From CALLVY01 sp937899855 (lineage in GTDB: Bacteria > Bacteroidota > Bacteroidia > Chitinophagales > Saprospiraceae), in the NCBI GenBank assembly GCA_039820405.1, contig JBCBQC010000021.1:6853-70852 (forward strand): a DNA stretch of 64,000 bases, written 5' to 3'. Below are positions 18,062-26,648 of the stretch, piece after piece. The notes beneath the pieces were generated by a model. The model saw nothing but the letters and a program-made list of their open reading frames with translations. It was not told where the DNA came from and made no database searches. The position numbers and the translations under genes are program-made. How positions within the stretch are numbered: the first letter of the stretch is position 1; each line of letters begins with the position of its first letter.

Positions 18062-20418
18062 ATGAAAAAAATAACCGTGTTCCTGTGCATGCTCATTACC
18101 TTAGCAGCGTGTAAAAAAGAACCCTTGTTACACCCAGAGCAAGCGGCCATTGACGCCACGCCCCCATCGCTAACTTAAGCAGTAATGTCGACCGATCGGC
18201 TTACGTCGATGCCCGCCAAATTGTGCTCGGTAAAAGATTGTCCAATGCCTACAGTGTGGACAATATGCAAGGCGCCTTTAATTATTACAACGAGAAAGTT
18301 AAAAACTCCCGCCACCTGGGAAGAAGAATTGCCCCCACTCATTACTACATCAAAATCCTACCGACCACCGAATCCGATCTGAAGATCTTGGATGAACTAG
18401 AAGCCATCTCAAAATGTTTTTGCCGGCGAGGGAGTGGTCATTTACTTCCCGACGAGGCGCCAAAACGGAGCATAGCCCTAGCTACGTGACGCTTTTGGGA
18501 ACGAAGTAGGGGCGTAAATGACCCTGCCGTAGCCCAAATCGACGAAGGAGATTCACGCAAGTAAAGTATATTTTTGAGATGACTTCTAGACAACAATCCC
18601 GATAGCAACAGCTTGGTATTGCACGATTATCCCCTGGACTACGAAATCTTGAAGGAGGGGGAGTATTACATCCATCCCGAGCATGAGGGAGACTTGTTTC
18701 ATCCGGTATACACGGTAATCCCGATTGGGGAGTCCTTGCCCGGCGGGCTCCATTACGAAATCATTGAAAAACTCTACTAGCCCACCGAGGCGGAGGATGC
18801 GGTAGAAACCGTGAGCCTGGTTTTATCGGACTGGAAGGAAGACCTCAGGGCGGACTTCGGTAGGGCGATTACGGAGAAGGAATTGCCGGAGCTGTTGAAC
18901 AATCAGGAAAGACTTTTTGGACGGCGGTTTCGACCCAATGGCTACGTAAAGGTGGAGAATACGGAGACCAATATTATGGACCCTTTGAAGCGTGCAAAAA
19001 TTAGTACGGGTCGGGGCATTTGGTGGCGCTACACGAACACTGATAATCGGGGGTACTTTCGCGCGTCCAAAAAATACCGCGGTCGGGTACGCATCCGCGC
19101 CAAATGGCGCAGCCGCTCGGCCACGGTACGGACCTCTTGGAATGAGATGCTCGGCTTTTGGGTATCGGATCATTTGATGACACTCGACCGGAATAACAAC
19201 GGGCGTACCAAAGAGATCCTGCACAACAGCGAACACCTTTGGTTTAAGGGAACGGTACACAACGGCATCATCCATTACAATGATTACTGTACGGCAAATG
19301 GCATCAACAAATTGGTAATCGGGGCCAACGTCTGGGTGTGGAAAAATGGCCAAAATGGTAGGGTCAGCACCTCCAAAATCCACCAAGTCGTATTTCACGA
19401 GTCCGGCCATTTTTCCCACGCGATCAATGCCAGCGCCCACAACTGGGCCAATATTGTGGCCGCCGAGATCAACAATTACATCACTCACGGCAGTCCCTAC
19501 CATCAGGGCGTAAATCCCACTGCGGCCGATGGGGAACACATCGCTTTGGCCGAGGGGTGGGCCACCTACCTGGAGTTTCAGGTGATGATAGCAGTCTACG
19601 GTATCTACTGGGATGGTGCCAGACTAACGGGTACTACGGCCCGCGACTACATGGAGAACTTCGACATGTATACGGTGCCCATGACGCTGGGTCGAGATAA
19701 AAATAGCGGCTGGTTCCTCAGTGGTCTATTCTACGACTTGACCGACGATATCCCGGATCACGGCAACAATCATTTGCTAGATGGCATTTCAGGGGTTCAA
19801 CTCAATCCAATTGTGGATAATGTGAATGGGCTCAACGATGGCATTGTTTTTCGAAGCCTGACGAACAATATCAAATCAATCTGTCAATTAAAAAGTCGCC
19901 TAAGCAGTCAAATCGGAGCCTCCCCAGCCCTCAACGATCTGTTCGAAAGCTACGGCTGTGAGGATGTTGATGCCTGCTTTCTCTTTAGCCTCTTGAGAAC
20001 TCCGGATTTCCCCAAGCCCCTGTACGAAGAGGTTACGTCCAAAGTACCCCATTACCATCAAATGCGGGATGGCATCATGCGCAGCACACCAACCGGACGC
20101 CGTTACATTGAGCAGTTTTACACCCTCGGCGAGCTGGTCCAAACGGGTAGGGTAAACTTGCCACTGACGGCAGCAAAAGAGATCATCGCCCACGTACTGA
20201 ACCATCGCAGCAAGGTGGACCTACTCAACCAAGCGGAGCACAATTCCAACAAGGTTTTGTATACCGCTACGGAAGCCCAAGAGCACCTGAGGTTCGTCAA
20301 ATACCTAAAGGAACAGGGCCGGGGCAACGCAACTTGGAATCAGATCATGGACGACATCCTAGAAGATATCGATCGCTACAAAGGGTGGCCCATCGGCGAA
20401 ATTGTGGAGACCCTGTAA
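18062..20418 (+). pseudogene. Zinc metallopeptidase lipoprotein gene, broken by frameshift, element insertion and stop
   Basis: The 5' end encodes a lipoprotein signal (MKKITVFLCMLITLAACKKE, lipobox LAAC). It then hits TAA at 18176 because the frame shifts by one base around the C5 run at 18161-18165. The shifted frame (SSNVDRSAYVDARQ...) continues to LKILDEL at 18399, where a 189-bp inverted-repeat element is inserted and brings in a stop. Removing exactly that element rejoins the same frame (DELDNNPDSNSLV). A further in-frame TAG lies at 18778-18780. From there 545 codons are open. They include HESGH (19396-19410) and a downstream LAEGWATYLEF Glu (19552), the pattern of gluzincin-type metallopeptidases. 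The remaining 3' frame could start at a GTG at 18811, but this is probably only a remnant. The intact protein would have had about 720 residues. Confidence 0.8.
18397..18589 (+). mobile_element. Short non-autonomous inverted-repeat element (MITE-like), copy A
   Basis: The terminal inverted repeats are CTAGAAGCCATCTCAAAA and TTTTGAGATGACTTCTAG, with one mismatch in the arms. There is no coding capacity. CTAG (or the central TA) is present at both ends and would be the target duplication; counting one CTAG as host, the insert is 189 bp. Copy B at 20434-20599 is the same element in the opposite orientation. Copy A disrupts the metallopeptidase gene. It needs a transposase encoded elsewhere; none is in this window. 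Confidence 0.8.
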
Positions 20419-20433
20419 GCTGAGACAAAAGTA

Positions 20434-20599
20434 CTAGAAGCCATCTCAAAAATATCCTTCGGGCTACGTCAGGGTCCTTTTCGCCCCTACTTCGTTGCCA
20501 AAAGCGTCACGTAGCTACGGCTACGCTCCGTTTCGGCGCCTCGTAGGAACACAAATGACCACTCCCTCGCCGACGAAAACATTTTGAGATGGCTTCTAG
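20434..20599 (-). mobile_element. Short non-autonomous inverted-repeat element (MITE-like), copy B
   Basis: The ends are CTAGAAGCCATCTCAAAA and TTTTGAGATGGCTTCTAG, an 18-bp perfect inverted repeat. Read on the minus strand, the interior matches copy A closely (shared stretches such as GGCGAGGGAGTGGTCATTT, GCTACGTGACGCTTTTGG, AACGAAGTAGGGGCG). It lacks about 27 bases that copy A has near its right end. It sits 15 bases after the stop of the broken metallopeptidase gene. Confidence 0.8.
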
Positions 20600-20684
20600 C
20601 AAATCGGGTAATGGGAGTCATTCCGACTATTCTTTACGAAAGTCCGGAATGACTCCTTTGCTATGATGGCGAGACAGCCCCTGG

Positions 20685-22205
20685 CTAAGTCGAACAGTTG
20701 CAGTCGCTGATGCCGCTGGCTTGCAGTTTAGCGTTGGCCTTGAACAGGAGCGTCTCCAAGATGGGCAAGCCGATGCTGCCGTTGACAAAGATTTCCAAAA
20801 ACGTATCGATACCCGTTTGAGCGCCCGTGATGTAGCGGTTGAGTCGTTGCTGAATTTTGGTATCCGGGACGAAGTGATCGAAATAAGCGGTGGTGTGCTG
20901 CCCGCCCAATTCGGCCATATAACTCAAGAAGAGCAAGAACTGAATGCCCTCTTCCAATTTCTCCAGGGTGGTATCCTGTACAAAAGGCAAGTGGCAAGTG
21001 TGGATCAAATCGACGAGGCCTTTGACCAAGTCTTCGGGTTCTTGAAATTCCACCACTCCCGCCACCGCCGCCAAAAAGCCGCCGCACGCTTCCACATCGG
21101 AAAAGATGGAGTAGTCGCTCCGAAAGTTTTTGGGCGTACCGATCACGTGGTAGTCGCCACCGGCAGCCACTTCGCGGAAATAGCGGAGTACGCCCAGCAC
21201 CGGCGAGCCGTCGGTAACAATAGCACCATAATCGTCGCACATCCCCAGTTCGTCGTAGATGTTGCACAGTTGGTTCAGCGAGTCCGCTTGCCATACGTGG
21301 GGTACCACATCGAGTGCATTGTTGTGGGCTTCGAAATGATCGAGGGTGGCCAGGAGGTAATCCGCAAAGGCGCTATTGCCGGGGGTGGGGCCGGCAAAGG
21401 GCCAGGCCTCCACGACCACCGACTCGCTGGCAAGGGACTGCTTGAGGCTTAGGGCCAAGGTCGGAGCTAGGGCACCGCCCAGACTATGCCCCGTCACCGA
21501 GATTTTAAATACCGGCGTGGCCCCCTGCGCAATGCGCCCCCGGAGGAAAGCGACCAAGTCCGGGAAGTCCGCCCGGGAAGAGTCCACCATATTCAACAAA
21601 GTCCGTAAGCCGATGGCGGTACCCTGCGATATTTTGCCCCGCTCCGTTCCACTCGAATCCGACCAGGGCTTTTGGTTTTGCGGCGCCACTTCAAAGTCTT
21701 CGACAAACCAATCGTAGCTCGAGATCATATTGGTGCCCGCTATCCCAATCGACAGTTCGGTGGTATCACCCCGTTGGGCTTCCAACACATACATCAAGTT
21801 GTTGGTCAGTCCCAGGTCAAACGAGTCGAGGTACTCCACGGTCAGCACCGGGCCCCAGGCCAACTCGACGCCCAGGGGATATTGCGCTTGGGGGTAGTAC
21901 ACCTTTTGGAGCGTCGTGTCGGCCAGGGCGTTTTCAATCCGGGACTTGCCCAGTTGGGTCAGCTTGCCCATAGCCCTACCGTTACCGTTGTCGGAGACCG
22001 TTTCGCCGGAAGTACTGTAGGCCAGCCAGCTGTGGTAAAACTGTTGCTGTACTGGAGTAGCCGTGGTCATCGTCGATCCCGTTTCCTCCGCCGGTGGAGT
22101 GGAGCGATCTCCCGCTCCGGAGTCACAAGCAGTATTGACCAGCAGCAACGTGCAAGTGGCGATCAACAATGGAAAAGAAAGCAAATGGTTTTTTAAAGTT
22201 TGCAT
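20685..22205 (-). CDS. Class 3 lipase-like lipoprotein
   Basis: I place the start at 22205 because it is followed by a lipoprotein signal (MQTLKNHLLSFPLLIATC... lipobox VNTAC). The longer frame adds 16 residues of no signal character. The mature protein of about 480 residues belongs to the fungal-type (class 3) lipase group of alpha/beta hydrolases. The nucleophile elbow is TGHSLGGALAP (Ser241), followed by a segment with WPFAGPTPGNSAFADY, typical of this family after the elbow. Substrates are triglycerides or other esters; the actual one is unknown. It is exported and lipid-anchored, probably at the outer membrane. It is transcribed alone, facing the broken metallopeptidase gene. Confidence 0.82.
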   Translation of the reverse strand: MQTLKNHLLSFPLLIATCTLLLVNTACDSGAGDRSTPPAEETGSTMTTATPVQQQFYHSWLAYSTSGETVSDNGNGRAMGKLTQLGKSRIENALADTTLQKVYYPQAQYPLGVELAWGPVLTVEYLDSFDLGLTNNLMYVLEAQRGDTTELSIGIAGTNMISSYDWFVEDFEVAPQNQKPWSDSSGTERGKISQGTAIGLRTLLNMVDSSRADFPDLVAFLRGRIAQGATPVFKISVTGHSLGGALAPTLALSLKQSLASESVVVEAWPFAGPTPGNSAFADYLLATLDHFEAHNNALDVVPHVWQADSLNQLCNIYDELGMCDDYGAIVTDGSPVLGVLRYFREVAAGGDYHVIGTPKNFRSDYSIFSDVEACGGFLAAVAGVVEFQEPEDLVKGLVDLIHTCHLPFVQDTTLEKLEEGIQFLLFLSYMAELGGQHTTAYFDHFVPDTKIQQRLNRYITGAQTGIDTFLEIFVNGSIGLPILETLLFKANAKLQASGISDCNCST

Positions 22206-22760
22206 TTTATTTGGGGTTTGGTGAAAAATAATCAATCCGTTTGGAGGCATCAATAAAAAATATTTTCCCTCTCTGCATTTGCTAATTTACCAAGCTGACG
22301 TAGAAAAGAAATTTTTAATCCCTTCGCAATTTGACAAGCGGCAAAAAAGCTAAGTCACTCTTCACACCGATCTCACTGGTCGTGCAATTTAGCTAGATCC
22401 TACCACAAACAACGAGAGGTATGTTGGCAACAAACCTCCTCCATTCGGGATGATTTAATCTGGAAAGCCTCCTGGTCCGTCCTGGGAGCACTGAAATGAC
22501 GCCCTTACGTCGGAGTCGATTTCGTGTTGTCACCGGAGAAGCTGTGGTGCTTTCCCTCCAAACACTTTTTCAATAAGCGCCCCGTGGTGCGGCTTACCAC
22601 ACTGTCGATCGTCGATCGTCTGGCTTTGCCATGCCCCCGTGGTTCTGCACCTCCACAGCGCCTTGTCAACTTGTCGGTCTAAATCCCCGTACGAGACTGG
22701 GTAACTAGTCTTACAAATTAAAATTACTACTTCTTATTTTTTAACCAAACACCCAGCGAT
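22206..22760. other. 555-bp gap between divergent lipoprotein genes
   Basis: This is a divergent promoter region. I see a short direct repeat (GTCGATC twice around 22608-22621) and AT-rich stretches near each start codon. Translating both strands gave only short fragments interrupted by stops, and no recognisable protein, RNA or insertion element. Confidence 0.4.
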
Positions 22761-23684
22761 ATGAAAAACGCTAAATTGTTTTCCCTTTTTTCTCTATTGT
22801 TCATCCTAGCCTTGGTGTCCTGCCGCAAAGAAGGAGCTTTGACTAGCCCTCAGCAGACACCAACGGCCACCCAAGTACTCAGCCAGGAGGAGTACTTCTC
22901 CAGCTCGGACCTCCAGAAGGTGGAAGGCCTCTACGCCAACTTATCCCGCCAAGAACGGCTCGCCGAGTTGGGCTCGGAGGAGATGGCGGCCTTCGCCGAA
23001 GATTACTTCGCCCGGGTTGGCGCACTGGAATTTCAACTGTCCGTCGAATCCGACATCAAGCCCATCATTAGCTCCTACGTCAACAACAACTTGGTTTGGG
23101 CGACGCAGGGTGCGGAAGTCGACGAAGCGGCCTTGCAGCGATTGCGCGAGACCGTTCGCCAACACGACGAGATCAGCTCGGATTGGAAAGTGGCTTTCCT
23201 GAGCCAGATTCAATTACAGCAGTACTTGGCTAACAGCGCGGCATACCAACAGTATCGCAGCAAGAAAAATCAAAATCGCCCGACCGGCAATCGCCACGAC
23301 TGTGATTGCACCGGAGCTTTTGAAGCTTTCGATATTGCCCAAGCAATCTGCGACCGCGACCGGCTCTTGTTCAGATGGCTCGCCGCAGGATCGTGCAATC
23401 GGGCCAATGAGCTCCGCCTCGATTTTCAAGACTGCCTCCTTGCCGAACCCTGCCCCGCGGGATCGGTTTACGATGGCGCCAACTGTTACTTTGGCATCCA
23501 CGCGCCGGCCGGTAGCAATCCCTTCGTCTACAACGGGGGCTTGTACTGGCGGCCCGGCCCCGGCAACAGCTGCTGCTGTGGCTCTTGGTTCGACGGTGCC
23601 AACTGCTACGTCCGCAACGGGGGCCCCGGAGCCTTCGTCTACAACAACGCCTTTTACGCTACACCGAACTGTGAGGTTGAATGA
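22761..23684 (+). CDS. Lipoprotein with C-terminal Cys/aromatic tandem motif
   Basis: The protein has 307 residues, with lipobox ALVSC and cleavage before Cys21. Residues 40-170 are helical (QEEYFSSSDLQKVEGLYANL...). The last 75 residues hold two copies of a pattern: YDGANCYFG...GSNPFVYNGGLYW, and FDGANCYVRNGGPGAFVYNNAFYA. Each has a DGANCY core and a following aromatic strand. This type of motif recurs in Bacteroidota hypothetical exported proteins, but I know of no function for it. The Cys residues are probably disulphide-linked outside the cytoplasm. A terminator follows. It is probably monocistronic. Confidence 0.72.
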   Translation: MKNAKLFSLFSLLFILALVSCRKEGALTSPQQTPTATQVLSQEEYFSSSDLQKVEGLYANLSRQERLAELGSEEMAAFAEDYFARVGALEFQLSVESDIKPIISSYVNNNLVWATQGAEVDEAALQRLRETVRQHDEISSDWKVAFLSQIQLQQYLANSAAYQQYRSKKNQNRPTGNRHDCDCTGAFEAFDIAQAICDRDRLLFRWLAAGSCNRANELRLDFQDCLLAEPCPAGSVYDGANCYFGIHAPAGSNPFVYNGGLYWRPGPGNSCCCGSWFDGANCYVRNGGPGAFVYNNAFYATPNCEVE

Positions 23685-23736
23685 GTTTAGCTAAATTCCA
23701 TCCAATTAGCATTGGTAGCAGCTAAATTTTGCCAGC

Positions 23737-23771
23737 GCTCCGATTCCACGACGGTGGGATCGGGGCCTTTT
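23737..23771 (+). terminator. Rho-independent terminator after the Cys-rich lipoprotein gene
   Basis: A 13-bp stem with G-U wobbles is built around CCGATTCCAC (23740-23749) and GTGGGATCGG (23754-23763), with a 4-base loop, followed by CCTTTT. It lies between convergent genes. Confidence 0.7.
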
Positions 23772-23808
23772 CGTTGGTGGGGATGGGATCCATGATTTGA
23801 TCCATGAT

Positions 23809-24075
23809 TTACCGTATTTTTTCTTCTTCCCGTTCTTCTTCCCGTTCTTGTTCCCGCTCGTAGCGGATGCGGTAGCGGATCGAGTCGATCATGAGGATCA
23901 GACCGGCCATGACGACAGCCAGGGCGGTGGTGCCAGCGAGGATCCACTGCCAGGTGGGGGGCTGGCTGTATTTAAAAAATCCGGCTTCGATACACATGGA
24001 TAGCCCACTCCCAAAGATGATGATTCCCCCGGTGCCCTGGACAAACCAGCGGCGGTAGTTTTTGTTGGACAACAT
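23809..24075 (-). CDS. Small two-TM membrane protein with charged tail
   Basis: I chose the internal Met at 24075, which gives 88 residues. The upstream 27 codons of the longer frame show no signal character. There are two membrane segments (about residues 13-33, GTGGIIIFGSGLSMCIEAGFF, and 43-65, AGTTALAVVMAGLILMIDSI). A highly charged tail follows (EREQEREEEREEEK), likely cytoplasmic. It is a hypothetical protein with no family recognised. It lies 127 bp after the recombinase-like gene on the same strand and may be co-transcribed with it. Confidence 0.55.
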   Translation of the reverse strand: MLSNKNYRRWFVQGTGGIIIFGSGLSMCIEAGFFKYSQPPTWQWILAGTTALAVVMAGLILMIDSIRYRIRYEREQEREEEREEEKIR

Positions 24076-24202
24076 GCCTTTTGAATACTGATTCGGAAAG
24101 CTAACGGTGAGCGGGGTGGATTGGTTCGCGGGGGAAAACGATGCAAGGAATCGCAAAGCGCGGAAGCCCGACTTGGAACCGCGCCAGTAAAAGCGAAATG
24201 AA

Positions 24203-25192
24203 TTAGGATACGGCCACCTGGGCTCTGACTACCGCAATGATCGATTGAATCTCGGGCGCCAGGACGAAGGGACAAATCAGTTGGGCTCCCTCGGGGCCGC
24301 GAATCTCCAGGTAGTGTCGTCCGGGAAGCAGCTCCAGGGTTTTGGCGATGGGCAGGTAAAAAGGCGTACCGACTGGGAGCTCGGGGATGGACAAGACCGC
24401 CTCGGAACTTTCCCAATCGTAGAGGTTGAGCTGTACGTGATCCGCTCCCGGAACTTGGCAGTGGATTTGGATTTGCTCATCGAATTGGTAAGCCTCTTTC
24501 CAGTTGCTTAGGGTAATGGGAGAATCAGTCTGCTCGGCAAGACGCTGCTGCAAATGGGGGTTGGCATCGTAATGGTGCGCGATGGCTTCGTAGCGACGGA
24601 AAATGCGCTCGACGGACTTCGCGTAGAAGTTGCCCCCGCGTCGGCTTTTGAGGCCTTGGTCATTGAAGTCGTTGGCGATATTGTTAAAGTTGTGACCGCT
24701 GGCCCGGAGGCGAGCGATGCGTTGGGCGATGTCGATATTGGTGGGGTCAAAGAGGGCGAGGCGGACCCGTTGGCGGCTGGCGGAGACTTTGGCTTGGGCG
24801 ATATTGGGATTGCCGACGTTGAGTCCGGCTTCCGTTCGTTCGCGCAGGCGAGCGCTGATTTTTTGGCCAAAGTCTTTGCGCTCCAATTCGATGTGTCGAA
24901 TGATGAGGGCGAGGCCCCGATGGTCCAAGTCTGGAAAATCCAGTACCTCGAATTTGGCCTGGCTCCCTTGGAGTTTGCGGAGCATGTCCAAATCTTTACT
25001 GATCAACTGGTAGGATTCGATCCGGATCACTTCCTTTTTTTCGCCATCGGCTTGGGGATACTGCCGGAGGGCGGCTTCCAATACTTCGATTTGGGTGATG
25101 GGGGAAACGGGGCTATTTTTGACGGAGGTGTCGTCCGTTGCTTCCAGGGTACGGGAGAAGCTGGGGGAAGGGTCGGTTGTATTATTAGGCAT
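24203..25192 (-). CDS. Serine-recombinase relative lacking the catalytic half
   Basis: The protein has 329 residues. About residues 55-135 match the second half of a serine-resolvase catalytic domain: a helix, FEVLDFPDLDHRGLALIIR, then the long E-helix ending ARLRERTEAGLNVGNPN. About 150-200 match the DNA-binding recombinase part (IARLRASGHNFNNIANDFND, LKSRRGGNFYAKSVERIFRR). The usual N-terminal sequence with the catalytic Ser (YxRxSxxxQ) and the active-site Arg motif is absent; there is only a low-complexity stretch before it. About 230-329 is an unrelated beta-rich domain. It should therefore bind DNA but not cut it. I suspect a domesticated regulator. It faces a 611-bp noncoding region that contains a 12-bp inverted repeat. 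Confidence 0.65.
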   Translation of the reverse strand: MPNNTTDPSPSFSRTLEATDDTSVKNSPVSPITQIEVLEAALRQYPQADGEKKEVIRIESYQLISKDLDMLRKLQGSQAKFEVLDFPDLDHRGLALIIRHIELERKDFGQKISARLRERTEAGLNVGNPNIAQAKVSASRQRVRLALFDPTNIDIAQRIARLRASGHNFNNIANDFNDQGLKSRRGGNFYAKSVERIFRRYEAIAHHYDANPHLQQRLAEQTDSPITLSNWKEAYQFDEQIQIHCQVPGADHVQLNLYDWESSEAVLSIPELPVGTPFYLPIAKTLELLPGRHYLEIRGPEGAQLICPFVLAPEIQSIIAVVRAQVAVS

Positions 25193-25803
25193 GGCTATTC
25201 AAGTGTCCGTTAAAGTGATTGCCATAGTAAAATGTTTACTGCGGCATAGTGTTCAAAAGTTTGGTCCAGAAAGTTGGTTTCCCTCGGACGGCGACAAACA
25301 TAAGAAATATTTATCACTTTTAAGTTGAATGTTGATAAATATTTGAAAACAAATTGTTACACATTCTGAACAAATACCGTCGGTGTGGTTTTTCGCAAGG
25401 GCTGGGGGGCGATGAATTTACCCGGTGCATGGAGGAAGGTGGGGGCGGTTGAGCTCGGCAGCAAGACCTCAAGCTTGGTCATGGTTTAGGTTTTTTAGCT
25501 TCTGATTTCCTGTCCTTCAACACATGTCATTTTATCAAAATACATAAAAGTAGTGACAAAGTCAATAGATCGGTCGGTAGAATCGTAGATGCTGTCGGAT
25601 GGGCAACGATAAGCATTATTGTCAGCAACAACACTATATCAATTAATTGTACATATAAAATATAATGCCTATTATATTACGGTAAGACTTGATGTGTTGA
25701 ACGAAACCAGAACTTATCACTATTAACTTGCAAAAAGTTAATACACCAATCCTATGGGCATTTCTTATGGCTAGATTTTATCATCTTCAAGATACAAAAA
25801 GAA
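25193..25803. other. 611-bp AT-rich divergent intergenic region with inverted repeat
   Basis: This region lies between the recombinase-like gene and the SPOR gene. A perfect 12-bp inverted repeat, AAATATTTATCA (25305-25316) and TGATAAATATTT (25333-25344), lies 113-152 bases upstream of the recombinase-like start. The right part is very AT-rich (25620-25690) and could hold the SPOR gene promoter. No open frame with coding character was seen. Confidence 0.5.
25305..25344. promoter_or_regulatory. 12-bp inverted repeat, candidate operator
   Basis: The arms are AAATATTTATCA and TGATAAATATTT, separated by 16 bases. It is AT-rich and upstream of the recombinase-like gene. No T-run follows, so it is not a terminator. 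A binding site for the recombinase-like protein or another dimer is plausible. Confidence 0.45.
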
Positions 25804-26535
25804 ATGATTCTTGCACAATTACCTATCCTCGTGAAGCTCGTCTCTTTGCTCCTAAACAAGTGGGGGCTGTTTGGTATCGCTGTTATCTACCTCTTTCTCA
25901 AAGGCAGCCGAAGACCTCCAGCGCCCCAAAATCCGCCGCCGGATAAAGCTGCTATGTTCTTCGCGTTCTGTTTTTTTATCTTCTTGGTCTACCTGCACCA
26001 GACAACGCCAGAGGAACTGGCTTTAGAGCCGGAGCAAACGGAAATCGTTACACCGGATAGCTTGTCGCCAGGGAGCAAAAGGCTGATCAACGTTAGCCCT
26101 AAGGATACCAAAGTAACTCCACTCCGCTCGCCCAAACACCCCAACGACGTGACGCCTAAATCCGCTCCGCTTCCCCCATCACGGCAGTCCATCGAGGAGT
26201 TTCAAACGCGACGGCCGTTTCGCCATCCCAACCTGCGACCTCCCCAGACTGCTCTCCCCACACCCACCTCGGGCCAGGATTCGCTCTCGCCTACGCCTCC
26301 GTCGGTAGACCGCTACTTCAGCATCCAGGTGGCATCGTTTGAGAGCTGGGAAAATGCTAAACAGGCTGCGGACCAGTACCTCGTAGAGCTGGGCGAAGCC
26401 ACCGTCATCCATCCACTGAACGACCACACGTACAAAATACTCTTGGGTCAGTTCCCAACCGAAATCGAGGCCCGCCAGTATGCCGAACGGCACGGACTAC
26501 TGCCGATGCTGTGGCCACGACCCGGTGCGGAGTAA
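25804..26535 (+). CDS. Membrane protein with C-terminal SPOR domain
   Basis: The protein has 243 residues. Two hydrophobic segments lie near the N-terminus (about residues 8-33 and 49-66). A Pro/Ser-rich linker follows (residues 70-160, many Pro and charged residues). The last 75 residues form a SPOR domain (FSIQVASFESWENAKQAADQ, THTYKILLGQFPTEIEARQYA pattern). SPOR domains bind denuded septal peptidoglycan, so the protein is likely anchored in the inner membrane with SPOR in the periplasm at the division site. The architecture is loosely like FtsN-type or DamX-type proteins, but I would not assign a symbol. It is apparently monocistronic. Confidence 0.75.
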   Translation: MILAQLPILVKLVSLLLNKWGLFGIAVIYLFLKGSRRPPAPQNPPPDKAAMFFAFCFFIFLVYLHQTTPEELALEPEQTEIVTPDSLSPGSKRLINVSPKDTKVTPLRSPKHPNDVTPKSAPLPPSRQSIEEFQTRRPFRHPNLRPPQTALPTPTSGQDSLSPTPPSVDRYFSIQVASFESWENAKQAADQYLVELGEATVIHPLNDHTYKILLGQFPTEIEARQYAERHGLLPMLWPRPGAE

Positions 26536-26648
26536 AGAAATGGAATGGGGCAGTTCTATCGGGGACAATGACTCCACGGCAAACTATGGTGAACTTAATT
26601 ATATTTTGACCGAGAGATGGACGCGCTATTGGGCAGCGTGGAATGCAA

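Noticed and set aside
18811..20418. An intact 535-codon metallopeptidase gene starting at GTG 18811.
   Set aside because: The preceding sequence clearly encodes the same protein up to a TAG in frame, including the lipoprotein signal, so this is the remnant of a broken gene rather than a separate one.
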